Positions 23,548 to 31,478 of a DNA stretch of 35,370 nt are shown here, one piece after another. Both the position numbers and the translations under genes were made by a program. The notes under the pieces were generated by a model that was not told where the DNA came from, searched no databases, and saw nothing but the letters and a program-made list of their open reading frames with translations. Each line of letters opens with the position of its first letter. The stretch's first letter is position 1. Origin of the DNA: Candidatus Obscuribacterales bacterium (lineage in GTDB: Bacteria > Cyanobacteriota > Vampirovibrionia > Obscuribacterales > Obscuribacteraceae); contig JAIEQI010000141.1 of assembly GCA_019747875.1 (NCBI GenBank), positions 1 to 35,370 of the forward strand, written 5' to 3'.

Positions 23548-24573
23548 TTACGTTGGGAATGGGTTGCGTTCGGCGAATTGGCTTTGGTGCCAGTAGGGGT
23601 AGATTTTGGTTTGCTCGCTGGCTTGATCGAGCAGCGCGACTTGGTCCTTAGATAAGCGCCATTCTGCTGCTGCAAGATTTTGTTTCAACTGCTCTTCATT
23701 GCGAGCACCGATGATGATGCTAGCGACCGTGGGGCGGTGCATTAGCCAATTCAATGCGATTTGAGGAATTGATCGTCCTGTTTCCGTTGCAATTACATCT
23801 AACGCATCTACTACTTTGAAGAGATACTCATCATCTACGGGCGGTCCAAACTCAGCGGTTTTATGCAGCCTGCTCTTCTCCGGCAGCTCTTGTCCACGAC
23901 GAATTTTCCCAGTAAGTCGTCCCCATCCTAATGGACTCCAAACGAGAGTGCCAACTTTCTGATCTAATCCTAACGGCATTAGCTCCCATTCGAACTCTCT
24001 GCCGATAAGTGAATAGTATGCTTGATGCGCAACATAACGAGCCCAGCCATATTCAGAGGATACGGCGAGCGATTTCATCAAATGCCAGCCAGAAAAGTTT
24101 GAACACGCGATGTATCGAACTTTGCCACTCTTGACCAATCCGTCAAGCGTACTCAGAACCTCCTCAACTGGTGTAAGCGCGTCAAAGCCGTGCAAATGAT
24201 AAATGTCGATGTACTCGGTGCCAAGCCTGCGAAGACTGTCCTCACAGGATTTGATCAAATGGTGCCTTGACGAACCCAAATCATTTGGTCCGTCCCCCAT
24301 TCGGAACGTAGCCTTAGTGGAAATGAGAACCTTGTCTCTCTTGCCCTTAAGCGCTTGCCCCAAGATCTCTTCAGAAGCCCCACGCGAATAGATGTTGGCA
24401 GTGTCGAAAAGATTGACTCCAGCATCCAAACATACATCGACTAGCCTGCTAGCTTCTTGGACGTCAGTATTTCCCCAAGCCTTGAATAACTCAGTGACAC
24501 CACCGAAGGTGCCCGTTCCGAAGCTCAACAACGGAACCTTCAGACCCGAGGCTCCCAATTGCCTGTATTCCAT
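23548..24573 (-). CDS. Aldo/keto reductase
   Basis: NAD(P)H-dependent oxidoreductase of the AKR superfamily, close in pattern to the YajO/Tas-like and voltage-channel beta-like groups. The 341-residue TIM-barrel protein shows the start MEYRQLGASGLKVPLLSFGTG. The catalytic residues are Asp57 and Tyr62 (FDTANIYSRG), Lys87 (ISTKATF) and His128 (YHLHGFD). The C-terminal cofactor motif is SIIIGARNEEQLKQNLAA. I chose ATG 24573 because GAGGAG lies 5-6 nt upstream; the frame extends to 24618 without a better site. The substrate cannot be named. The gene is flanked by hairpin repeats and stands alone. Confidence 0.92.
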   Translation of the reverse strand: MEYRQLGASGLKVPLLSFGTGTFGGVTELFKAWGNTDVQEASRLVDVCLDAGVNLFDTANIYSRGASEEILGQALKGKRDKVLISTKATFRMGDGPNDLGSSRHHLIKSCEDSLRRLGTEYIDIYHLHGFDALTPVEEVLSTLDGLVKSGKVRYIACSNFSGWHLMKSLAVSSEYGWARYVAHQAYYSLIGREFEWELMPLGLDQKVGTLVWSPLGWGRLTGKIRRGQELPEKSRLHKTAEFGPPVDDEYLFKVVDALDVIATETGRSIPQIALNWLMHRPTVASIIIGARNEEQLKQNLAAAEWRLSKDQVALLDQASEQTKIYPYWHQSQFAERNPFPT

Positions 24574-24600
24574 CAGCTCTCCTCTCGTGGTTTGCAGCAA

Positions 24601-24630
24601 AGTATGGAGAGCGGACATTCTGTCCGCCTA
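24601..24630. repeat. Single GCGGAC hairpin repeat
   Basis: AGTATGGAGA followed by GCGGAC-ATTCT-GTCCGC (24611-24627). It is the same family as the elements at 12351 and 23337, with a third loop variant. It sits in the 5' region of the aldo/keto reductase gene, about 40 bp before its start codon, so it could affect that transcript. Confidence 0.75.
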
Positions 24631-24710
24631 TGTTTACAGCTAGCTATGAACTACCAGCCATGACTTCTGGACAGTAAATTCTCAGCGAGGTAAAAGAATA
24701 CCACTTTCTC

Positions 24711-25295
24711 TTAGGCATTCAAATCTGTTTCACCGGACGACGTGTCACCTGGAAGTTTGAAATCAGAGGCCTTGAGATCCTTCAAGAAAGTCTTAAACTG
24801 CTCCTCGCTTTCCTTGGAATCAGAAAGTTCCAGAAGTCGCTCCAAATCGGCCTTACTACTTTCGGTTCTTTCTTTGATCTTGATATTTGATTGCTGGATG
24901 CCCATCTGTTGGAGAATTTCCTCCGAAACAAAGAGCTTCGCACCCGTCGCTGTTGACAAAGCAATCGCATCGGACGGACGCGCGTCAATCTCAATGGATC
25001 GATATTCTTGTCCATCAGCAACTAAAATCAACGTAGCACGATAAGCATCTGAAACTATGCCATTGATCTGAACCTCTTTAATGCAGTAGCCAAGCTTCTT
25101 GATCGTGTCTAAATAAAGATCATGCGTCAGTGGACGAATGGAAACAGTATTGTTTACAGCCAAGCCGATCGCACGTGCTTCGGACATGCCGATCCAAATT
25201 GGCAACGCAATCTTATGTTCACTATCATTGAGAACAACAATTGGCGCTCCACTCGAAGCATCCAGAAATAAGCCAACAACTTGCATTTCTATCAT
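24711..25295 (-). CDS. Bifunctional nuclease (BFN/DUF151) domain protein
   Basis: The first 135 residues match the DUF151/BFN domain: MQVVGLFLDASSGAPIVVLND, LPIWIGMSEARAIGLAVN, RPLTHDLYLDTIKKLGY and EIDARPSDAIALSTATGAKLFVSEEIL. Plant members were described as bifunctional nucleases. Bacterial members are widespread, including in cyanobacteria, but their role is unsettled. The C-terminal 55 residues are charged and carry an acidic coiled-coil-like part (UVR-like regions are common in this position, but I do not see a clear one). The first ATG has GAGAAG nearby. No signal peptide. Confidence 0.88.
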   Translation of the reverse strand: MIEMQVVGLFLDASSGAPIVVLNDSEHKIALPIWIGMSEARAIGLAVNNTVSIRPLTHDLYLDTIKKLGYCIKEVQINGIVSDAYRATLILVADGQEYRSIEIDARPSDAIALSTATGAKLFVSEEILQQMGIQQSNIKIKERTESSKADLERLLELSDSKESEEQFKTFLKDLKASDFKLPGDTSSGETDLNA

Positions 25296-25335
25296 AGTCT
25301 TCTCTTGCGGTACCTTCCCCCGCTAAATGTTGAAA

Positions 25336-25351
25336 GACCTGAACCCAGGTC
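25336..25351. promoter_or_regulatory. Inverted repeat GACCTG-AACC-CAGGTC upstream of the BFN gene
   Basis: A perfect 6+6 inverted repeat with a 4-nt loop, followed on the plus strand by ATTTTT. As a plus-strand terminator it would have no obvious gene to end, since the nearest plus-strand gene stops at 23074. It lies 41 bp before the BFN start codon on the minus strand, so an operator or leader hairpin is also possible. Confidence 0.35.
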
Positions 25352-25522
25352 ATTTTTGCATGCTGCACAATGACAGCCTATTTTGATGATAACAAGATTT
25401 CAAAATACCGCCAGCCGCGAGAATCTGCAGCAGCTAAGCTTAAGCAAATAATCAGAATTGGCCAAATAAATTAACGGCTCGCAAACCACCGAATCCGCGT
25501 ATTGGTAAGACCGTAAGAATGT

Positions 25523-26092
25523 TCAACCGACAGAGGGTCCGCTTACCTGAATGAAATCTACCGGAGAGCTATTTTTGTCTGTCAATGAGAATTCAACTTC
25601 TCGATACAAAACGCCCGCAGCACATACGGCATTACTCTTGGATTGAACTTTCCTGCTTCGCAGCGACAAACGCAAATCAGATCGGCGTCTCATGAATTCA
25701 TCGTTTACTCGCGCCACTAGTTCATTCAGATGCAAAATTCCGCCTTCAATTTGCCTGCGCATGTGCCTGACAAAAGCGTTTCGTTCACTGAAAGTTCCAA
25801 AATTGCATCTCAGAAGTATTAGATCGACAAGCTTGCGTGCATCTTCGGAAGCAACCCCTCTATTTATTTGAGAAGGATAAGTTAGCGGCTGATCCCAAGA
25901 AAGATGGTCAGTTTCAAGTAGGTCCATTTTGTAAATGGGAACCGGCTCGCGACGGCGCAAACGTTCCACGCCATCCTCTATGTTGACGCTCTTAAGATTG
26001 CCTAAGATTGAATTGAATGCGCCTGAGAATACTGCTGGTGATGGATATTGAAGTTCTCGCAAAATTTCAGCTGGACAGTGCAATTGTTTCAT
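25523..26092 (-). CDS. Unknown soluble protein, 189 residues
   Basis: I recognise no family. The protein is charged and Arg-rich in its second half (HMRRQIEGG..., DEFMRRRSDLRLSLRSRKVQ), has no membrane helix or signal peptide, and ends in a hydrophobic/beta-rich segment. The frame is open back to an ATG at 26245 (240 residues). I prefer ATG 26092 because GGAGG lies 6 nt before it, while 26245 has no visible site. If the long form is right, the extra part reads CxxxC (ACREEC) just before the internal Met. No operon partner is visible; upstream and divergent is the GH43-like gene. Confidence 0.55.
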   Translation of the reverse strand: MKQLHCPAEILRELQYPSPAVFSGAFNSILGNLKSVNIEDGVERLRRREPVPIYKMDLLETDHLSWDQPLTYPSQINRGVASEDARKLVDLILLRCNFGTFSERNAFVRHMRRQIEGGILHLNELVARVNDEFMRRRSDLRLSLRSRKVQSKSNAVCAAGVLYREVEFSLTDKNSSPVDFIQVSGPSVG

Positions 26093-26368
26093 GCATTCCT
26101 CCCGACAAGCTAGTTCCAACCACCAACTATCTGAACCACGGACGGAGCGTCCAAGGATATCTTCAGCGCCTGACCCTAATTTAGCGGGGTTCCATTTAGG
26201 CAACAATGAGCAAGCCAACGTAGTTGACTGCACAATTCTCCACATGCTGTCTGCACAAGCACACAGTTTGATAGGATGGAGGCTTCCCGATTTACGCTAT
26301 TAAGCAAGCGCCTAAGCGCGGACGCATCATCGAAATTACGGAGCGTTTAATCAAAAAGGATTTGTCAA

Positions 26369-28162
26369 ATGGCTTCTAATCACGGCCGATTCATCTGCCT
26401 AACTCTAGGTTTACTCTTCATTCTTGCTCAAACAGTTAGCTACGCAAACACGTCGAAGCAAGCTCGCCCAAAAGCACTTGAACAACCGAAGACCTACTGC
26501 AATCCACTGAATTTGGATTACGCGTTCACTCCGAAGATGGACTATTCGGAAAACAACTGCCACCGCTCAACAGCCGATCCTGTCTGCATAATGTACAAAG
26601 GCAAGTACTATCTTTTCTCGACAAATCAGTATGGATATTGGTGGTCAGACGATCTGGGCAAATGGAATTTCGTCTCGCATTTGTTCAAGGTCAATGCCAA
26701 CAACGATCAAGTTTGCGCTCCGGCAGCATGGCCGAGCAGCAGCGGCATTTTGTTTTTGCCTTGCTTTTCTGAAGGTGTGAAGATGCCGCTGTATCAAAGC
26801 ACAGAGCCACAAAAGGGAGTCTGGAGCGAGGCAACAGACGCATTTCCACTGACTACATGGGATCCTTCATTGTTCGAGGATAGCGACGGCAAGCTCTATG
26901 TGTATTGGGGCTCCAGTAATTTGTATCCGCTTTATGGCGCTCAAATCGATCCGAAAAATGGCTACAAACCTGTCGGTAAAGTGCTCGACTTGATGAAGTT
27001 GCAACCGAATTTGCATGGCTGGGAACAGTTCGGCGAAGACAATCAGAATGGCACCATGGATCCGTTCATTGAAGGTGCCTGGATGAACAAGTTCAAGGGG
27101 AAATATTACTTGCAATATGGTGCACCCGGCTCAGAATGGAACGTGTACGGCGACGGTGTTTACGTAGCAGACAAACCGCTAGGGCCTTTCAAGTACCAAG
27201 CCCACAATCCATTCGCATTCAAGCCAACTGGTTTTGCCAGAGGCGCTGGACACGGCAGCACCTTCGTCGACAAGTACGACAACGTTTGGCATATCGCAAC
27301 CAATGTTATCGCAGTAAAGCACAAGTTTGAGCGACGTCTCGGACTCTATCCCTCCGGCGTGGACAAAGATGGTGTTCTTTTCTGTGACACCTCATTTGGA
27401 GACTATCCGCACAAACTGCCAAATGCAACCAAAGATCCGCATTCGCAATTCTCAAATTGGATGTTGCTTTCATACAAGAAAGCCGCCACGGCATCTTCAT
27501 CGAAAGAGAAAAACGATCCATCATTGGCATTTGACGAAGACATAAAAACATATTGGGCGGCAAAAGATGGGAAGCCGGGTCAATGGCTTTCGGTTGATTT
27601 AGGAGCCCGAAAGAACGTTTGCGCTATCCAAGTCAACTATGCAGACGATGAAGCAACGCTTTATGGAAAAGCGACTAATATCCACCATCGCTACAAGATC
27701 TATGACTCCCTTGATGGTGAGCATTGGAATTTGCTTGTGGATAAAAGCACCAATACCGAAGATATCCCGCACGATTACATCGAACTTTCAGCGCCACTGG
27801 CGACCCGCTACCTAAAAATCGAAAACGTTGAGATGCCGACAGGTAACTTTGCTCTGGGCGATCTGCGGATCTTTGGCAGCGCCTCTGGAGCTGCACCACA
27901 AATGCCTCAAGGATTTACTGCTGTGCGAGGCGATAAGGATCGCAGAAATGTGACAATTTCGTGGAAGACGGTTCCCAATGCATATGCCTATGAAATTCTC
28001 TATGGTGTGGCTCCTAATAAGCTCTACAGCTCGCTTTTGGTGCACGATGCCAATCATTATGATTCGCATGCACTGAACATCGAATCGCCATATTATTTCC
28101 AGATCCGCGCCGTTGGTGAATCAGGAATGTCAAAACCATCCGCGATAATAGCCGCAAAGTAA
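26369..28162 (+). CDS. Secreted GH43-like glycosidase with discoidin (F5/8C) and FN3 domains
   Basis: An N-terminal signal peptide (about residues 8-26, ending SYA) marks an exported protein. Residues 40-360 look like a five-bladed GH43 beta-propeller: STADPVCIMYKGKYYLFST (Asp70, candidate base), TTWDPSLFED (Asp165, pKa modulator) and DPFIEGAWMNKFKGKYYLQYG (Glu235, candidate acid). Family enzymes cut arabinan, xylan or related polysaccharides. Residues about 370-505 form an F5/8 type C carbohydrate-binding domain (AFDEDIKTYWAAKDGKPGQWLSVDLG...RYLKIENVEM). Residues 512-597 form a fibronectin type III domain. The exact substrate and family assignment are inference. No sugar transporter or regulator is next to it. 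Confidence 0.85.
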   Translation: MASNHGRFICLTLGLLFILAQTVSYANTSKQARPKALEQPKTYCNPLNLDYAFTPKMDYSENNCHRSTADPVCIMYKGKYYLFSTNQYGYWWSDDLGKWNFVSHLFKVNANNDQVCAPAAWPSSSGILFLPCFSEGVKMPLYQSTEPQKGVWSEATDAFPLTTWDPSLFEDSDGKLYVYWGSSNLYPLYGAQIDPKNGYKPVGKVLDLMKLQPNLHGWEQFGEDNQNGTMDPFIEGAWMNKFKGKYYLQYGAPGSEWNVYGDGVYVADKPLGPFKYQAHNPFAFKPTGFARGAGHGSTFVDKYDNVWHIATNVIAVKHKFERRLGLYPSGVDKDGVLFCDTSFGDYPHKLPNATKDPHSQFSNWMLLSYKKAATASSSKEKNDPSLAFDEDIKTYWAAKDGKPGQWLSVDLGARKNVCAIQVNYADDEATLYGKATNIHHRYKIYDSLDGEHWNLLVDKSTNTEDIPHDYIELSAPLATRYLKIENVEMPTGNFALGDLRIFGSASGAAPQMPQGFTAVRGDKDRRNVTISWKTVPNAYAYEILYGVAPNKLYSSLLVHDANHYDSHALNIESPYYFQIRAVGESGMSKPSAIIAAK

Positions 28163-28200
28163 GACCGAACGTCCATTCTGTGCGCATTTAGGAGACAAAA

Positions 28201-28232
28201 CTGTAGGGGCGACGCTCATGCGTCGGCCTGAT
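28201..28232. repeat. Short GCGACG-type hairpin repeat
   Basis: GTAGGGGCGACGCTCATGCGTC contains CGACGC-TCAT-GCGTCG. It is related to the CGACGC hairpins near 29246 and 31400. It lies in the gap between the GH43-like gene and the CHAP-like gene; nothing else is recognised in 28163-28410. Confidence 0.65.
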
Positions 28233-28410
28233 ATTAGCGGCTCAATAGAAATTTTGTACACGGTTTCGTGTATGTGGACACCCAAAGTTAATGACTGTTA
28301 TCGTCCGCCCAGTGGGAAATATAAGCTTCTACTGTGTATATCTACATATTCCATCTGCCTCTAGTTTGCTAGGGTATTGGGACACCACGGGAGAGATTGG
28401 AGACCACCAC

Positions 28411-29199
28411 ATGCCTTCGGACAAACATGTGCCGGAAGAAAAAGTTGAGCAGGTCCAAGAAAGGGACTCGTCAACCGAGCGCGCCCCGCAGGATCTTAGC
28501 GCCAGTCTATGGCAAGCAAAATCGGACAGCGCGCGCCCAACAGACTCTTCAAGAAGCACAACTCAAGCTCCTTCACTCGAAATTGTCGATGAGAAGAAGA
28601 CAGAGAAAAGCAACACGACCGCTCCTACTGAAGTGGCAGCAGCATCCAGCGATCAAAAGCTGACACCACGAAAGCTTAGCGATAAGGCAGAGAAAACGCC
28701 TAATCCGGAAGAGCTCAAAGAAGCAAACGAATCACTCTTCAAAGCCGCAACCGAATCATTAAACACAACATCGATTTGGCAGCTACCAAAATACATTCGC
28801 GGAATTCCGAAAGCAACACCTGATCTAGCTTGCGTTTCAACATTTTCAGCACTCTTCCGCAAAGCAATGGAAAACGAAGGTGTCATAGCCAGCGACAAAG
28901 ATGCTGCTCATCGCAAGTATTACCAAGTAAATATGGACGAACTCTTTAATAAGATGGTGCCGGACAACCTCTTGCGCAAAATTGATCCAAGCGAAGTTCG
29001 CGCAGGTGACATAATCGTCGGACGCAGACCAGGCACAACGAGCCGTCACCTGGGCGTCGTCGGACAAGTGGAAAACGGCGAACTTCAGACATACCATAAT
29101 GATGGTGGCAGATTGATCCAACAATCCGCGAATGAACGTTTCTACAAACGCTATCCGCAAGTCGAATACTATCGCGCATACCTGCCAGCAAAAAAATAA
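28411..29199 (+). CDS. CHAP-like cysteine peptidase/amidase domain protein
   Basis: The 262-residue protein has a long Ser/Thr/Glu/Lys-rich, probably disordered N-terminal part (1-105) and a compact C-terminal domain. That domain looks like a CHAP/NlpC-type fold: Cys141 (LACVSTFSALFRKA), RAGDIIVGRRPG, His213 (SRHLGVVGQVENGE) and His229-Asn230 (TYHNDGG) as candidate catalytic residues. Such domains usually cut peptidoglycan peptides. No signal peptide is visible, so export or an intracellular role is open. I chose ATG 28411 because GGAG lies 8 nt upstream; the frame is open back to 28291 through unlikely sequence. CHAP-like is an inference from motif order, not from close similarity. Confidence 0.7.
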   Translation: MPSDKHVPEEKVEQVQERDSSTERAPQDLSASLWQAKSDSARPTDSSRSTTQAPSLEIVDEKKTEKSNTTAPTEVAAASSDQKLTPRKLSDKAEKTPNPEELKEANESLFKAATESLNTTSIWQLPKYIRGIPKATPDLACVSTFSALFRKAMENEGVIASDKDAAHRKYYQVNMDELFNKMVPDNLLRKIDPSEVRAGDIIVGRRPGTTSRHLGVVGQVENGELQTYHNDGGRLIQQSANERFYKRYPQVEYYRAYLPAKK

Positions 29200-29243
29200 T
29201 TGAGATAGAACTTTCTCTCAAACTTATCCTCGAGACTTGGATA

Positions 29244-29310
29244 GTGCGACGCATGGCGTCGCTAATACATAGAAGCCGGCAGGATGCCGGCGCTCCCGGG
29301 ATCGAACAGA
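29244..29310. repeat. Hairpin repeats, inverted copy of the GCCGGC family
   Basis: GCGACGCATGGCGTCGC (29246-29262) is a CGACGC-type hairpin. It is followed by GCCGGC-AGGAT-GCCGGC (29275-29291) and GCTCCCGGGATCGAAC, the reverse complement of the conserved end of the 70-bp repeat at 1-311. It lies between the convergent CHAP-like gene and the small exported protein gene. Confidence 0.8.
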
Positions 29311-29316
29311 ACTTGA

Positions 29317-29383
29317 TGAATGTCCGTTGTCGTTAGCGTGAATGTCCGCTGTCGTTAGCGTGAATGTCCGTTAGGCGTTAGCG
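29317..29383. repeat. Three tandem 22/23-bp units
   Basis: Units at 29317-29338, 29339-29360 and 29361-29383 share TGAATGTCCG...GTTAGCG and differ at a few positions. The third unit runs into the stop codon (29378-29380) of the minus-strand gene, so the array appears to have grown out from, or into, that gene's 3' end. Confidence 0.8.
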
Positions 29384-29803
29384 CAAATGCATTGTGATCT
29401 GCTTGCCTTTTTCGACAACGATCACTGAATCATGGCTGATTTGGGCAATTTTGACATTCTGGTAAGACATGCCTTCCTTCATCGCTACAGACTCATCGGC
29501 GTTGACTTTGAAAAACGCAGTGTCGTCCATAACACAAGTCAGTCTCATGGTTTCACTGGTTGCGCGAGGTTTACTGGGAATAAAGCGCAGTTGCTGTTGC
29601 ATTCCTCCCATTCCGGACGGATATGAAGACAGCACTAAAGGTGATACCGCAGTCGGCGGCGGTGGTGGAACTAAAAAACGCGAATGCTTAGACTTTGAAC
29701 TGCGTTTGGTTGATTTCGCTTCAGCATCAGTTGGCACAAGAACACCAACACTGATACAAGCTGCCAACAAATAAGTGAACAAACGGCGAGACGTCGAACC
29801 CAT
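29378..29803 (-). CDS. Small exported protein with a GspC/PilP-like C-terminal segment
   Basis: A basic start and hydrophobic stretch (RRLFTYLLAACISVGVLVPTDAEA) form a signal peptide, probably cleaved after AEA. A Lys/Ser and proline-rich linker (VPPPPPT) follows, then a beta-rich domain of about 60 residues: DDTAFFKVNADESVAMKEGMSYQNVKIAQISHDSVIVVEKGKQITMHL. That ending resembles the small homology-region/PilP-type domains of secretion and pilus proteins, in which a residue set sets G..V..I..dsV.v...G. The match is weak. I chose ATG 29803 (141 residues, GGTGG 5 nt upstream); a TTG at 29815 is possible. No secretion genes are nearby. Confidence 0.65.
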   Translation of the reverse strand: MGSTSRRLFTYLLAACISVGVLVPTDAEAKSTKRSSKSKHSRFLVPPPPPTAVSPLVLSSYPSGMGGMQQQLRFIPSKPRATSETMRLTCVMDDTAFFKVNADESVAMKEGMSYQNVKIAQISHDSVIVVEKGKQITMHLR

Positions 29804-29982
29804 AGAAGCCACCAAAAGGTTACCTGGATACCAAGAATATTACCATTGTATAACCGAAAGGCTAATTCTGACAGCTCTTTGCTACCGATTGCAAAGAGAT
29901 AGATTTACATCCCTGTGCAATTGGGGCTGCGAAAACGACCTTCAGCGTAAAATAGACAAGCTATTGAAATGAAGGCACGCCA

Positions 29983-31296
29983 ATGACTACAGAAACCATC
30001 ACTGTCGCTCCACCTCGCGGAATGCGCGATTTGTTGCCTGCTCAAGTTGCTTTACGCGACTGGGCAACTCAAATCATCCTCCAAAACTACGGGCTATTCG
30101 GTTTTACGCGCATTGAAACTCCAGTGATGGAACACATTCATCTGCTTCGCGGTGGCGAGGGCGGCGAAAACCTCCAGCTGATATATGAAGTCTTGAAGCG
30201 GGGCGAAAAGCTTGAGAGCGAGCTGGAAAAAAGCTCTATCAGTCGCAACGATTTGAGCGATCTGGGTTTGCGTTTTGACTTAACAGTACCGCTGGTTCGA
30301 TATTACTCAAACAATGAAAACGACCTTCCCAAGCCACTGAAAGCCATTCAAATCGGATCGGTATTTCGCGCTGAGAGTCCTCAAAAAGGTAGATTGCGTC
30401 AATTCACACAATGCGACATCGATATTATCGGAACGAAATCCGAGTTCGCTGAAATCGAACTGATTCAAGCCACGACAAAAGCGCTACAAGCGCTCGGATT
30501 CAATGGCTTTACTATCCATATAAATGATCGCCGTTTTCTATCCACGCTTGCCACGTATTGCGGCTTTGCAGCGGAGCGTCAGTCTCTAGTCTTCAACACG
30601 CTGGATAAGCTCGACAAAATCGGAATGGAAAAAATCAGAGAAGAACTGCGCTCAGAGCAACATGACGAAGCGGCAATAACGAAGATGATGGAGTTTCTCC
30701 AGTCATATGTTCGCGCTCAAGAAAGCGGCAACACTTCCTTTGAGGAAATCAAAAAGCTACTTCCAGAAGCTGTTACAGGCGAGTTTATGGAAAGCTTGCA
30801 AAAGATCATCAAAGCAGTTGAATCGCTTGCAGGCGATAATTTCAGCATTCGCTTCGATCCGTCACTGGTTCGCGGAATGGGCTATTACACGGGGGCAATT
30901 TTCGAAATCAAGTATCCAGGTTATTCCGGTTCCATTGCTGGCGGCGGTCGCTACGACAAGATGGTCGGTAAGTTCAGCAAACGCGATGATGTACCGGCGT
31001 GCGGATTCTCGATTGGATTCGAGCGCGTTATGGACATCCTCACCGAAAAAGGATTTACACCTCCGTTTAACGCAAAGAAGATCGCATTCATTTTCGATCC
31101 TGATCGCGATGAAAGCGCCGTTGTCGTGCAAGCCGCCAACAGCCTCAGGGACGGACAAAACGTGGTCTCACTTCAAGCACGCAAGAAAGATATGAAGAAG
31201 CAACTCGACCAACTACTTGCACAGGGCTTCTCATCTTACTGCGTCTTCAAAGGCGACCCAAACAATCTCGAAGTCAAACAACTAGAGCAAAAATAG
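29983..31296 (+). CDS. hisS: Histidine-tRNA ligase
   Basis: Class II aminoacyl-tRNA synthetase charging tRNA-His. At 437 residues it has the usual length. Motifs: PRGMRDLLP at the N-terminus, motif 2 VFRAESPQKGRLRQFTQCDIDIIG (about 126-151), the histidine-binding LVRGMGYYTGAIFEI (about 297-311), GGGRYDKMV, motif 3 ACGFSIGFERVMDIL and a shortened anticodon-binding domain. The usual RGLDYYT reads RGMGYYT, and motif 2 reads RQFTQCD, as in the archaeal/eukaryotic-like HisRS branch, rather than RQFHQ. A HisZ-type paralogue is unlikely because the catalytic motifs and anticodon domain are present. GAAGG lies before the ATG. Confidence 0.93.
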   Translation: MTTETITVAPPRGMRDLLPAQVALRDWATQIILQNYGLFGFTRIETPVMEHIHLLRGGEGGENLQLIYEVLKRGEKLESELEKSSISRNDLSDLGLRFDLTVPLVRYYSNNENDLPKPLKAIQIGSVFRAESPQKGRLRQFTQCDIDIIGTKSEFAEIELIQATTKALQALGFNGFTIHINDRRFLSTLATYCGFAAERQSLVFNTLDKLDKIGMEKIREELRSEQHDEAAITKMMEFLQSYVRAQESGNTSFEEIKKLLPEAVTGEFMESLQKIIKAVESLAGDNFSIRFDPSLVRGMGYYTGAIFEIKYPGYSGSIAGGGRYDKMVGKFSKRDDVPACGFSIGFERVMDILTEKGFTPPFNAKKIAFIFDPDRDESAVVVQAANSLRDGQNVVSLQARKKDMKKQLDQLLAQGFSSYCVFKGDPNNLEVKQLEQK

Positions 31297-31466
31297 AGCA
31301 AAAATAGAGCACTTGCTAGATGCGGCAAGATGCCAGTCCCTTATGGAGCGCAGACGGGACGTTCGCCTCTATATCCCGCTGCAGAAGCACTTGTAGAGGC
31401 GACGCAATGCGTCGCCCGGATAGAAGAATCATAAATGGCGGGCGAGGCATTGCGTCGCCCCTACAG
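31283..31466. repeat. Repeat cluster after hisS with nested inverted repeats
   Basis: It starts with two copies of AGAGCAAAAAT spanning the hisS stop. Degenerate members of the other hairpin families follow (GGC-AAGAT-GCC near 31324; ATGGAGCGCAGACGGGACG near 31344). Two arms, 31392-31419 and 31438-31465, are reverse complements with few mismatches, and each contains its own palindrome around GCGACGCAATGCGTCGC. The pair could fold as one long cruciform or two short hairpins. It lies between convergent hisS and the ycf46 gene and may terminate both. Confidence 0.8.
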
Positions 31467-31478
31467 TGTTGAAACGAT

